Assembly: GCA_030615605.1 (NCBI GenBank)
Contig: JAUWYY010000022.1
Coordinates: 1 to 36,699 of the forward strand
Length of the DNA: 36,699 nt
Source of the DNA: a bacterium
Lineage (GTDB): Bacteria; Armatimonadota; Zipacnadia; Zipacnadales; Zipacnadaceae
Reading direction: 5' to 3'
The notes under the pieces were generated by a model, which was not told the DNA's origin, did not search any database, and was given only the letters and a program-made list of their open reading frames with translations. A program made the translations under genes and the position numbers. Numbering within the stretch: the first letter of the stretch is position 1; each line of letters begins with the position of its first letter. Shown in pieces: positions 17,243 to 25,649 of this stretch.

Positions 17243-18817
17243 ATGCAGATGAAGCGATACCTCTGGTTGATTCTGCTGTGTGCACTGTTGGCCTTGATTG
17301 TCGGCGCGGTGAATCTGGCGCGACGCCAGGCTGCCTTCATCATTGAGGAGTATGCCCGCGTGGACCGACTTCCTCGCATCCGCCCCGATTATACAGAGAC
17401 TGTCATCCCCCCGAACATAGCGCCGTTGAACTTCTTGGTGGAAGAACCCGGGACGCACTATCGGGTCAAGATATACTCAACAAGAAGCAAGGAAATCAAG
17501 GTACTTAGCCGATTGCCGACGATTGTGATTCCCCCTGGGCCGTGGAAAAAGCTGCTTGCGGCCAACCGGGGCGAGGAGCTCCGCTGGGACGTCTATGTGC
17601 GAAAGCCAGATGGCCGCTGGAGTCGCTTCGATACGATCACCAGTACGATCGCCTATGAGGACATCGACGACTACCTGGTGTATCGGTTGATCAAGCCGCT
17701 GTACAACCATTGGCAAGATATACGCGTCTACCAACGAAATCTTACCAACTACGACGAGTCGGGTGTGCTGTACGGCCAACAAATCTCCCCTTCCTCTGCT
17801 CCATGTATTAACTGTCACACATTTCTCAACAACCGCACGGACAGGATGACCCTTGGTATCCGGAGCACGGAGTACGGTAGCTCTGCTCTCATTGGCAAGG
17901 GCAGTGTAGCCACGAAGCTGGACACAAAGTTCGGCTACACTTCCTGGCATCCCAGCGGCCGGCTTGTTGCCTATTCGCTCAACAAGGTGAATCAGTTCTT
18001 CCATAGCGCCGGGGTCGAGGTCCGTACTGTAGTCGACCTCGATTCCGATTTAGTCTACTACGAGGTTGGCTCTCAAACGGTGAAGACGGCTCCAGGCATT
18101 TCGGACCCCAACCGATTGGAAACGTATCCAACGTGGTCTCCCGACGGCCAGTATCTGTACTTCTGCAGCGCCCCCATTTTGTGGTCCGATCTCAACAGGG
18201 TACCGCCCAAAGGGTACGAGAGAGTTCGCTACGATCTGAGGCGCATCCGTTACGACATTGAAACCGACACCTGGGGCGAGGCAGAGACCGTTCTGTCATC
18301 TGCCGAGACGGGCTTGAGCATTCTACTGCCCCGGATCTCCCCGGACGGAAGGTTCTTGCTATTCTGTATGTGCGAATATGGCGGCTTTCCTATCTTCCAG
18401 CCTAGCAGCGACCTGTACCTCATGGACCTGGAAACCGGCGAATATCGGCGCCTGGAAATCAACAGCGACCGGAGTGAATCCTGGCATTCCTGGTCAAGTA
18501 ACAGCCGCTGGTTCGCGTTCAGCAGCAAGAGGCGTGACGGCGTTTTTACTCGGTTGTACTTGAGCTACTTCGACGAAACCGGAAAAGCCCATAAGCCCAT
18601 AATCCTGCCCCAGAAAGACCCCACCTTCTACGACTCGTTCCTTAAAACCTACAGCGTGCCTGAGCTTGTCATGGGGCTCGTTCAAGTGTCGTCAAAGGCC
18701 CTTGCAAATGCTGTCCGCTCACCTGATAAGATCGCGGTCGAGATGCCCGTCGTCTCCATGACGCGAAAGACACAGGAGCCGTCGCCCGGGCGTTCGTCAG
18801 TCTCCGAGAGAGAATAG
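17243..18817 (+). CDS. Membrane-anchored TolB-like propeller with CxxCH haem site
   Basis: A 524-residue protein with an N-terminal membrane helix (about 5-25) and a long extracytoplasmic part. Residues 185-193 read SAPCINCHT: a CxxCH motif (Cys188, Cys191, His192) for covalent haem c attachment. After it come PD40/TolB-type beta-propeller blades, recognisable by YTSWHPSGRLVAYSLN, YPTWSPDGQYLYFCS, LPRISPDGRFLLFCM and WHSWSSNSRWFAFSSKR. A haem-bearing propeller needs cytochrome c maturation, which fits the ResB-CcsA genes upstream, although those look damaged. Similar proteins occur in Bacteroidota and Planctomycetota beside DUF6057 genes; this comes from memory and was not searched. The C-terminal 50 residues are hydrophilic and probably disordered. 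It is the last gene of the operon that starts at 14075. Confidence 0.78.
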   Translation: MQMKRYLWLILLCALLALIVGAVNLARRQAAFIIEEYARVDRLPRIRPDYTETVIPPNIAPLNFLVEEPGTHYRVKIYSTRSKEIKVLSRLPTIVIPPGPWKKLLAANRGEELRWDVYVRKPDGRWSRFDTITSTIAYEDIDDYLVYRLIKPLYNHWQDIRVYQRNLTNYDESGVLYGQQISPSSAPCINCHTFLNNRTDRMTLGIRSTEYGSSALIGKGSVATKLDTKFGYTSWHPSGRLVAYSLNKVNQFFHSAGVEVRTVVDLDSDLVYYEVGSQTVKTAPGISDPNRLETYPTWSPDGQYLYFCSAPILWSDLNRVPPKGYERVRYDLRRIRYDIETDTWGEAETVLSSAETGLSILLPRISPDGRFLLFCMCEYGGFPIFQPSSDLYLMDLETGEYRRLEINSDRSESWHSWSSNSRWFAFSSKRRDGVFTRLYLSYFDETGKAHKPIILPQKDPTFYDSFLKTYSVPELVMGLVQVSSKALANAVRSPDKIAVEMPVVSMTRKTQEPSPGRSSVSERE

Positions 18818-18845
18818 AGTTATTGGATTGAGGCATCTATGTAAA

Positions 18846-18915
18846 GTCGAGTAGCTCAGCCATTCGGCTTTCGCCCTCACAGATCCGAGCGTGCGGCTTT
18901 CGCGCACTCGGCCCT
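18846..18915 (-). ncRNA. Group II intron 3' end remnant (domains V and VI)
   Basis: On the minus strand CCGAGTGCG pairs with CGCACGCTCGG around a GAAA-type loop, leaving a two-base CG bulge on the 3' side, which is the domain V architecture. A domain VI-like hairpin with AAGCC/GGCT follows, then the terminal sequence CTACTCGAC typical of bacterial group IIC introns. No maturase or upstream domains are present; immediately 5' lies a transposase tail. It is a non-functional remnant. Confidence 0.65.
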
Positions 18916-18997
18916 GGTAGACGTCCGCCGGCCCCAAGTTACCCAGTGCTTCGTCATAGCGCTCGTGGTTGTGCTGGGTGTCGATTAGACCACGCAA
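18908..18997 (-). pseudogene. Integrase-core (IS3-like) transposase C-terminal scrap
   Basis: About 25 codons read HNHERYDEALGNLGPADVYQ, the conserved tail of IS3/IS481-type transposases (usually NHERPHEALGNLTPADVYFG). Nothing of the catalytic DDE core is found upstream. The tail runs directly into the group II intron remnant. Confidence 0.7.
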
Positions 18998-19439
18998 CGA
19001 GTATTTCCTGCTCCGTCTGGTGCGGGATCCACCTGAGGTCGTGTTGGATATTGTCTCTCTGCCCGTCTATTCTAAATTGCAGCCTCCCCATTGTCCTATC
19101 CTCGCTGAGAACGTGCAACTGCCGGTATTGCGCCCTTTTTCAAGACCCATGTTGCCCTGAGGTGCCCTGTTTAAGGACGTCGTATGCTCATGCTCCAGGC
19201 GGCGGGTAGGATTCCTCTATCGTGCCTCGGAGAAGGTTGGTGGTGAAGCTGGCAGACCATTTAGCACACTTACAAATAGTCTTGGCTAATCCGGGAATGA
19301 AATCGCCGCTCAAACGACTATTATGAATAGTGGCAGACCTCGGGAAGGCTGGCGGGTGAGCCCCGATGCGGCGCGCATAGCTTGTGGAGCCTGGTAACGG
19401 TACGCCACGAGCGCGCAGTGTCATGTAGGGCCAACCCTG
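18998..19439. other. No recognisable gene
   Basis: Open frames on both strands are short and unsupported. The segment separates the mobile-element scraps from the promoter of the TPR gene. Confidence 0.5.
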
Positions 19440-19468
19440 TTGACAGTGGTGGGGCATTGTGCTATACT
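19440..19468 (+). promoter_or_regulatory. Sigma-70-like promoter for TPR protein gene
   Basis: A consensus TTGACA (19440-19445), exactly 17 bases, then TATACT (19463-19468). It points to the gene at 19686, giving a leader of about 210 bases. Confidence 0.75.
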
Positions 19469-19685
19469 GGAATGAGAAGATGGGCGGAGTGAATGGGGGG
19501 TGAGCTTTGTGTATTGGCGGGCAGGCGCGGGCCTGGCGGTAGGGTGTTATGGGCAGGTCCTATGCAACCGTTCACGGGTGTTTTATCAAGCTCGGGCCGC
19601 TGCGCGAGGCGAGCGCAGCAGGGCTCGAGCTTTCTTATTTCGGGATAGCAATACCAAGCAAGCCGAATGGTTCGGAGGAGGACCG

Positions 19686-21221
19686 ATGAGCATGAGGCAG
19701 TCATTAGCGAAGCGAGCCGGGCTGATTGCGGTTAGTTGTCTGTTGAGTTCTCTATCCTATCCGGGTTATGGCCAGGAGGTCCCCCTCGGCCCGGCGCAGA
19801 GCCTACTGCAAGAAGCGCTTGAGCATGTGTACAATAGTGAATACGAGTTGGCAGAACAGGCCTGCGAGCAGGTAATTGCCAGTTATCGGGGACATGAGTA
19901 CGACGCCAGGCTAATGCTGGCGGCGGTATACCAGGCTCAGGGGCGCCTCACTGAGGCTATAGAGCAGGCGCAGCTGGCTCTGGCGAAAGTAACTCGGCTT
20001 TATCCCGACGATAGCCAGCGGATAACAGCAGCCCAGGGCGCGCTATCTCGCCTGGTGAAGGCCCAAAGCAGCTTTTCCGAGCAACTGGCGCAGTACCAAA
20101 GAATTATCGAACAGCAGCCCAATACTGGGCAGGCGCTAAATGCCCAATATCGCATGGGCTGTGTTTACGCTTTCTATTTCAAGTATGATCAGGCCATTGC
20201 GCAGTTTGCCAACCTCATCAAAGAGCATCCCAGAAGCGCCGAGGCGATCAAGGCCTTCAGTATATTGCAGATGGTCTTTGTCCAAGCTGGCCGTCCACAG
20301 GAAGCACTGACAGTCCTACCCGAGCTAGTAATGACTCACTGTTCGGGCAATCCGCAGATGCTGCTGGAGCTGTGCCAGTTTTACAGGAATCAAGGCAAGC
20401 TGGGGCAGGCGGTTCCCCTGGCCGAGACCATTGCGGCTAGCTTCCCGGAAAGCGCCGCCGCACCTGGGGCCTTGCTGGTGGCAGCGGGTGGATACCGGTT
20501 GGTTGGCAGGTTGGACTATGCGCAGGCGGCGGCGGAGAGGGTAGTAACAGATTATCCTGATAGCGATGAGGTCACCAGAGCATTGCAGCACCTCCTGTCT
20601 ATCTATGAGGCACACGAGGGGCTGGAGGCAGCCGGGGCAAAACTCTGGGCACTGGCTGCTAAGTATCCCGATACCAAGGTAGCAACAGCGACTGGCGAAA
20701 TCATGACGCAGGTGGCAGGTGGCCGTTATGAGGAGGGTGTCAGGCTGGGTGGCGAGGAACGATATGAAGAGGCTGCAGCTATGCTCAGAGAGGCAATTCA
20801 TTTAGCACCGCCTGAGGCATGGATTGCGGCGAAAGCTCAGTGGGAGCTTACCCAACTGGCGCAGACGCATCCTATCATACGTGAAGTCGAGATATTGCCG
20901 GCGCGGTTCGAGCGCGTGTCGCCAACGGGCTTGTCGCTAACGCTGCGGGCAGCAGACGACACTACCCGCATTGTGGGCATCCAGGGCAACACCACGTTTA
21001 GAGTCACGAAGATTCGCGGCGAATTACCCTGGGTGACAGGGAAGGTGGTCTACACAGAGCTGTCGATGGGCCTATCCCTCTATGAAATCCAGGTCAGTTT
21101 TGGTCCGGTACATGAAACGGGCAGCTTCAATACAGTCTTGATCATAGAAACCAATGACGCTGACAACGCGGCAGTTCGGGTGCCGCTAACAGTGGACGTT
21201 TTTAGTCCCTCGCCCGAATAG
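19686..21221 (+). CDS. Secreted tetratricopeptide-repeat protein
   Basis: The start is set at ATG 19686 because GGAGG stands just before it and the product then begins with a proper signal peptide (MSMRQSLAKRAGLIAVSCLL, cleaved after about residue 30). The frame is open upstream to 19500, but that part lacks a ribosome site. The 511-residue product has at least six helical repeats of TPR type, for example EYELAEQACEQVIASYRGHE, GRLTEAIEQAQLALAKV, YDQAIAQFANLIKEHPRSAE and LDYAQAAAERVVTDYPDS. Residues 400-505 are beta-rich (VEILPARFERVSPTGLSLTL, ETGSFNTVLIIETNDADNAA), recalling DUF1573-like Ig modules. It is probably periplasmic or surface-attached, acting as a protein-binding scaffold. A strong promoter precedes it. 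Confidence 0.75.
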   Translation: MSMRQSLAKRAGLIAVSCLLSSLSYPGYGQEVPLGPAQSLLQEALEHVYNSEYELAEQACEQVIASYRGHEYDARLMLAAVYQAQGRLTEAIEQAQLALAKVTRLYPDDSQRITAAQGALSRLVKAQSSFSEQLAQYQRIIEQQPNTGQALNAQYRMGCVYAFYFKYDQAIAQFANLIKEHPRSAEAIKAFSILQMVFVQAGRPQEALTVLPELVMTHCSGNPQMLLELCQFYRNQGKLGQAVPLAETIAASFPESAAAPGALLVAAGGYRLVGRLDYAQAAAERVVTDYPDSDEVTRALQHLLSIYEAHEGLEAAGAKLWALAAKYPDTKVATATGEIMTQVAGGRYEEGVRLGGEERYEEAAAMLREAIHLAPPEAWIAAKAQWELTQLAQTHPIIREVEILPARFERVSPTGLSLTLRAADDTTRIVGIQGNTTFRVTKIRGELPWVTGKVVYTELSMGLSLYEIQVSFGPVHETGSFNTVLIIETNDADNAAVRVPLTVDVFSPSPE

Positions 21222-21404
21222 CCGCGTGAAATGGTGATTGCTGTCGAACGCTGAAGTAACTTGCCGAGCAAACCGGGGGCAGCGACTAATGGTGAGACGA
21301 AGCCAATCATAGATGGAGTGAGTGGTCATCAGGCTCTGAGCCACACAGTCAAGGCCTGCAAGTGGAACCAGATGCTGTTCCCGTGCGTCTAAGGAGGTAA
21401 CACA

Positions 21405-22319
21405 ATGAGGGCAACACTATGGTATGCTATGATGTTAGCCATCGGTGTGCTGGCAGTGGCAGCTACGCTAGCATTTGCGGTATGCTGCCTCTCGATTACG
21501 ATTACGACACCGGCTCACCTTGGGAAATCAACTTTCAGCTCCGACCCTAAGGATATTAGCTGCCTATGCGACACGGAAGGAATTTGCACCGTCACGTGGA
21601 GTTCTGAGAACATCGGCGGCGGCGTCACCGAGTCATGGCCATCCGGCAATACGGGGACGTCAGTCACACTGAGGCTTACGACTCTCCCAAACGATAACAG
21701 TCACTTTGGCCCCACCTGGGTCCAAGCAACTGACGGTGCTGTCAGCGACAAAAATGATTTCGACCTGTTCTTTTCTGAAGAGGCAACAAACAACCCGGGG
21801 GAAGTAGAAGTGCCCAACTGGTACTACTACTGGAGCGACACGTTGGCTGATTACGGAACACACAACTACGATTCGGGCTTGGACTCTTGTGGTATAACCT
21901 ATTTCGACGAGGGGGCATGGCGGTCGTACATAGGCACGGAGGCCAATGAAACACCTACTGCTCCCCTCAAGTACCCATGCACGCACGGGATTGATTGTTT
22001 CGCCCAGGTGTGCCGTCACGAGGAACGACATCGTCAGGACTTCTCCTCGCTCTGGGGTGCAGGCACCGACCGGAATAACGACGACGATCCCGATGTCGAC
22101 TGGCTACCCACGGACAATGGGACTGTTACTGAGAACAGCTTGGGCACGCCGTATCACGAGGGCGGATATAACCCTAATGTCGAGGCCTCTGTCCCTGACC
22201 ATTGGCACTATGGCCCCCTTTGGCGCGATTGTGAAGACTATTGCATGCATCGGCACGCCGTTTGGAATAACGGTGACGCGGACTCCGTGGACTGGGCCAA
22301 TCCAGGCAAACAATACTAG
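21405..22319 (+). CDS. Secreted protein with HEERH putative zinc motif
   Basis: The start has an excellent AAGGAGGT ribosome site. A signal peptide covers residues 1-28. The mature part is acidic, cysteine-rich (about ten Cys) and Asn/Asp/Trp-rich. Residues 205-209 read HEERH within CRHEERHRQDF, which fits the HExxH zinc-peptidase pattern; His251 or Glu252 (YHEGG) could supply a third ligand. I do not recognise a full peptidase family. Similar CxxHExxH segments occur in cargo domains of RHS-type proteins, and RHS fragments lie 900 bases downstream. It could be a secreted metallopeptidase or a former effector module with its own signal peptide. Confidence 0.6.
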   Translation: MRATLWYAMMLAIGVLAVAATLAFAVCCLSITITTPAHLGKSTFSSDPKDISCLCDTEGICTVTWSSENIGGGVTESWPSGNTGTSVTLRLTTLPNDNSHFGPTWVQATDGAVSDKNDFDLFFSEEATNNPGEVEVPNWYYYWSDTLADYGTHNYDSGLDSCGITYFDEGAWRSYIGTEANETPTAPLKYPCTHGIDCFAQVCRHEERHRQDFSSLWGAGTDRNNDDDPDVDWLPTDNGTVTENSLGTPYHEGGYNPNVEASVPDHWHYGPLWRDCEDYCMHRHAVWNNGDADSVDWANPGKQY

Positions 22320-22342
22320 CAAGACGCTTAGGAGGCACAGAG

Positions 22343-23158
22343 ATGAAAAGAACAACGATACTGATGATAGTGCTGGCACTAGCTGTGAGTTGTACGGTAG
22401 GGGGTATTGTAGTTATTAGTAGGCGCCCGAAGGCCAGGGCCGCTGCCGAGACTGCCCCTGCGCCGCCGGCCACGGCTGACAATACTGTGGCCGAGTCGCT
22501 TACCTCGTCCGAGGCCTATGGTCTACCCGGCAAGCTATCCAGTCTCCGGGACCTCAATCTAATATATGAAAGAGAGGACCTATCGAGGCCGCAGCGCGTA
22601 GACATCCTGGTCTGGTGGCTGGCGCAAGAACGGGCCAACCCCACCCCTACACATAAGGGCTCGGGTGGGGGACGGATAGACAGCGGCTATATCCAGGCCC
22701 AGCTTGTCAAAATGCTGCGCGAAGTCGGAGACCCACGTGCTATGACCGAACTGGTCGAGTCCGAGGCGATTTCCGACGAGCGTGTCAGAGACGGTCTTAT
22801 CTGCGCGCTTGGCATGATGGGAGATGCCTCCAGAATTCCTCGCCTACTGGAAATCCTTGGGACCCATGAAGATGGTGATTTTAGGGCTCTAGCGGCCACG
22901 GCGCTTGGTTACGTGGGCGCTGTGGAGGCGCGAGAGGCGCTAAATAGGGCTCTGACAGACGAGTTCGCTACACTAGCAGGCAGTGACGTTGGCCCGGTGC
23001 GTCTATGGGTCGCATACCCGGTGAGAGAGGGCGCGGAAGCTGGGTTGCGTATGCTCAATAGCGAGCAGGCAATGGCAAAGGCGCAGCAAAGGAGAGAAGC
23101 GTTTGCGGAGAGTATGAATCGAGGGCCAGCAGAAGGCACCCCGTCCGACGGTAACTGA
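22343..23158 (+). CDS. Membrane-anchored HEAT-repeat protein
   Basis: Start ATG at 22343 is preceded by AGGAGG, and the gene follows the HEERH gene by 23 bases, so they are likely cotranscribed. The first 28 residues form a membrane anchor (MKRTTILMIVLALAVSCTVG), with Cys17 as a poor lipobox. An Ala/Pro-rich linker follows, then helical repeats: VKMLREVGDPRAMTELVES, GLICALGMMGDASRIPRLLE and AATALGYVGAVEAREALNRA, which are HEAT/PBS-lyase type. The protein (271 residues) has no catalytic motif and probably binds a partner outside the cytoplasm. The C-terminus is charged and glutamine-rich. Confidence 0.7.
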   Translation: MKRTTILMIVLALAVSCTVGGIVVISRRPKARAAAETAPAPPATADNTVAESLTSSEAYGLPGKLSSLRDLNLIYEREDLSRPQRVDILVWWLAQERANPTPTHKGSGGGRIDSGYIQAQLVKMLREVGDPRAMTELVESEAISDERVRDGLICALGMMGDASRIPRLLEILGTHEDGDFRALAATALGYVGAVEAREALNRALTDEFATLAGSDVGPVRLWVAYPVREGAEAGLRMLNSEQAMAKAQQRREAFAESMNRGPAEGTPSDGN

Positions 23159-23197
23159 TTGCAGCAGCAAGGTAGCCATCTATACCTAGTCACAAGA

Positions 23198-23275
23198 ATG
23201 TCAACCCCCCGGGGCAAGGTTACCACCTGGAGCTATGAGAATGTGGGGCTGGTCTCTACCCTCGCCCTAGCCAGT
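23198..23275 (+). pseudogene. RHS-repeat fragment
   Basis: A single repeat-like unit, TPRGKVTTWSYENVGLVSTL, matches the RHS/YD pattern (xPxGxxTxxxYDxxGxL). No long RHS frame surrounds it. It lies just upstream of the 50-base repeat and the zinc-peptidase fragment. Confidence 0.55.
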
Positions 23276-23342
23276 GGCTGCCAGATTACCCACAGTCATG
23301 ATGGCGCGGCTGCAGATATTGGCGATAGAAGAGCTGCTGGCT

Positions 23343-23392
23343 GGCAGGAAGCTGGAGTATCCGAGAATAGACGTCGCCACGTTTGAGAAAGC
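23343..23392 (+). repeat. 50-bp dispersed repeat, copy 1
   Basis: Identical at 47 of 50 positions to 27172-27221. In one frame it encodes GRKLEYPRIDVATF. Both copies lie 3' of RHS fragments. Confidence 0.85.
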
Positions 23393-23635
23393 GCATTCGT
23401 CTTTAGTGAGCATCTTAGGGAATATGGCTATACTGCCGACCCTCAAGCGCACACCCTAGTTCACGAGGTTGGTCATGCTTTTCAGTTGGAGGATGAATAT
23501 TTGTGGCAACCACCCCCCTACCCAGCAGACCCCTGCTATAACGGGATTATGTACTGGGTCTGGAAAGGAGTATTTACCGATGGCAATATCGCGGACATTC
23601 GTTCCATTTCGTACCCTAGTTCTGGGCCTCCTTAG
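23387..23635 (+). pseudogene. Zinc-peptidase (HEVGH) module fragment
   Basis: An 82-codon open frame without a start codon reads YGYTADPQAHTLVHEVGHAF followed by QLEDEYLW. HEVGH at 23462-23476 is a clear HExxH zinc-peptidase signature, and the downstream Asp/Glu fits a third ligand. The frame begins right after the 50-base repeat and ends at TAG 23633, overlapping the start of the next gene by about 56 bases. It looks like the cargo module of a former RHS-type polymorphic protein, left without its N-terminal carrier. Confidence 0.6.
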
Positions 23636-24527
23636 TAGGAGAATGCTTGCGGCTGTGGTAATGGTTGCCGTATCGGTGTTCGTACTGCAGCCGACGGCTG
23701 CCGAAGTGGCACCGCCGTTGCGTCTCTCTCTCACTGCCCTAACGGACGAACTACTGCCGTGCCAGCCCCTGCGTCTGCTTATGGAGGCACGCGTGGAGGG
23801 CAACGAGCCGTTACGCGGTGCCTTTTGGCTTTCGGTGGAGGGGGGGCGTGGGTTGCTCATAGTTAGAAGCCCGCACGGTGAGCGCGTACTCGGCTTTGCG
23901 CAGCTCTCGGGTTTCATAGCATCTCTAGACTGGGCACCGCCTGCTACCGCGGCAACGTATGAACCCGGGTACACTGCTCACGCCGATCTCTTGGCGCTGT
24001 ATGATTTCCGGGCCGCCGAGTATCTCTTCGCTAAGGTCGGAGTCTATGAAGTTCAAGTCTTATTTGACGTCTTTCAAGGTGAGAATCTAGAAAGCTATCA
24101 ACCGATACGCGTCAAATCAAATGTCCTAAGAATCAATGTTAAAGAGCCGGAGCGAGGGATCGCAGAGGCATTGTGGAAATGGCCTTGGCAGGCCGCCTTA
24201 CTCATGGGGGGCGACGATTTTCGCGCCCTACTTTCCTCTGAAAAGTCAAGCTATGCGCAGTATGCTAGATTTGCTCTCGCGCAGAACAGTGACCTGCCGG
24301 CGACAGAGCGTATCTCACTCCTCAAAGATTTGGTGGAGTGGAAGGCCCCGATCCAGATAGCGGACTTGGCTTTGCTCCAGTTGGCCGAACTGCTCTATGC
24401 CGAACAGGCCTATGGCGAGTCCCAATCGTACTTGACCCAGATCTTGGAGCTACCCATGACCCCAGAAGGTGTGAAAGGTCAAGCCGAGAGGTTATTGCAA
24501 CAGATATCGCGGAAGGTAGAGAAGTGA
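23580..24527 (+). CDS. Secreted protein of unknown function
   Basis: The ATG at 23580 is chosen because AAAGGAG stands 9 bases upstream and the product begins with a signal peptide ending near ATAEVAPP (about residue 42); earlier in-frame codons belong to the overlapping peptidase remnant. The 315-residue protein has a beta-rich first half (LTALTDELLPCQPLRLLMEA, VGVYEVQVLFDVF) that looks like an Ig-type or cohesin-like domain. Its helical second half has one or two TPR-like hairpins (LLQLAELLYAEQAYGESQSY). I do not recognise the family. It may be an extracytoplasmic binding protein related in style to the other secreted repeat proteins around it. Confidence 0.6.
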   Translation: MAISRTFVPFRTLVLGLLSRRMLAAVVMVAVSVFVLQPTAAEVAPPLRLSLTALTDELLPCQPLRLLMEARVEGNEPLRGAFWLSVEGGRGLLIVRSPHGERVLGFAQLSGFIASLDWAPPATAATYEPGYTAHADLLALYDFRAAEYLFAKVGVYEVQVLFDVFQGENLESYQPIRVKSNVLRINVKEPERGIAEALWKWPWQAALLMGGDDFRALLSSEKSSYAQYARFALAQNSDLPATERISLLKDLVEWKAPIQIADLALLQLAELLYAEQAYGESQSYLTQILELPMTPEGVKGQAERLLQQISRKVEK

Positions 24528-24542
24528 AGCCATATTAGTGGC

Positions 24543-24761
24543 GTGGCTGATGCCGATGAGGTGACGGTGGGTGGTTTTGTCTGCCTCAATGATGACGATG
24601 ACGACGATGATGATGTGGTAGACAAGGACGACGCCACGGTCCCTCAGGCCAGCCGCTGGCATATCTGCGGTTACCTGGCAGCCCATTCTACACCGGGACA
24701 CAAATCACTGTCGATGATAACGGTGATATCTATCGCCTTTCCTATGGGCAAGCCACCGTAG
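24543..24761 (+). pseudogene. Asp-rich fragment
   Basis: The frame contains VGGFVCLNDDDDDDDDVVDK, an acidic, calcium-binding-like run seen in large secreted and RHS-associated proteins. It then loses coherence where the next fragment begins in another frame. No good start is present. Confidence 0.3.
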
Positions 24762-25111
24762 ATGTGATCAGATACGTGCTGGAGCCTTCCCGGCAGGCAG
24801 TCCAGACGCTCCGAGAGTTCCCAAGTCTGCAACGTGGCACTGTCCAGTACGTTCCACTGAGACTAGTTAGCTGCTCTACAGGTATGAGATTAGAATGGGA
24901 TGCGCGTACGAAGCAGGCGACTGTCTTGCGGCGCATCGTTGCTAATGATTGGGCGCCGCTAGCTACATTTGCCGTGGACGATGAGGGAGTTATACAGCGC
25001 TACGATCATTTCTGGGTCTCCACAGCAACTCTTCGCGAGAAACTAGGTGTATCACTAAGGACGGATCCAAAGCAAAGGGTTGCATATCTGAAGCATACCC
25101 TGGAGCTATAA
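24614..25111 (+). pseudogene. Copper-amine-oxidase-like N-terminal domain fragment
   Basis: The frame is open from 24614; the only early start is GTG 24764, which would cut the domain. The stretch YTGTQITVDDNGDIYRLSYG followed by QYVPLRLVSCSTGMRLEWDA fits the stalk-like domain found in many cell-surface proteins (usually VPLRxVxExLGAxVxWD). The end is ordinary stop TAA/TGA context at 25111. It is probably a detached domain of a larger surface protein, of which the acidic fragment just upstream may be another part. Confidence 0.4.
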
Positions 25112-25173
25112 CTCGCTGAGTCGCTTGACGACACGCGCGCTAACGGCGATACCTCAAACGGATCAGCGCTTTC

Positions 25174-25623
25174 GTGGATGTGCCCTACGAGTGGGGTGGC
25201 CACTGGTTCGGCGGCAAGGCAAACGCCACCTACGACGAGACCTACATCGACAACACCTACGCAGGCTATGGCACTGATTGTTCGGGTCTAGTGAGCATCG
25301 GGGCGTGGTTTGCCGGTTACAATTGGGATCCTTGGCGGGCGACTACGTACAAGCTGCGCTACGGTCCGGATAATGCTCCCGGAGGAGGCGATGATGACTA
25401 CTACACCACGGCGCGGACGAAAGCCAACTGCGCGGCTGGCGACATTCTGAACTGGCCAGGTCACCACGTCATAACCATCGCATCGAAGAACGGAGATATG
25501 ATTAGAGCTATCGAGGCAAAAGGCGGGGCCAACAAGGTGATCCATTGGGCGGAAAACGAGGAGGAGGACATTGACAACTGGATAAACGGCGGTTATGAAC
25601 CGAGACGCTTGAATGAGCACTAG
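25174..25623 (+). CDS. NlpC/P60-type cysteine peptidase domain
   Basis: A 149-residue product from GTG 25174; the frame is open back to 25144 and YLKRISAFVDVPYEWGG shows that the domain begins before the GTG, so this is probably a piece of a larger protein. Catalytic elements are visible: Cys in YGTDCSGLVS, His in GDILNWPGHHVITIA, and a later acidic/polar stretch. NlpC/P60 enzymes cleave cell-wall peptides or related amides and are frequent toxins or cargo of RHS and type VI systems. No signal peptide is present. The gene ends 26 bases before the beta-propeller gene. Confidence 0.65.
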   Translation: MDVPYEWGGHWFGGKANATYDETYIDNTYAGYGTDCSGLVSIGAWFAGYNWDPWRATTYKLRYGPDNAPGGGDDDYYTTARTKANCAAGDILNWPGHHVITIASKNGDMIRAIEAKGGANKVIHWAENEEEDIDNWINGGYEPRRLNEH

Positions 25624-25649
25624 TAGATGAATAGGAAGGGTGAAGCGAT

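Noticed and set aside
19500-19685. Longer start for the TPR protein
   Set aside because: GGAGG before ATG 19686 and the signal peptide that then appears favour the later start.
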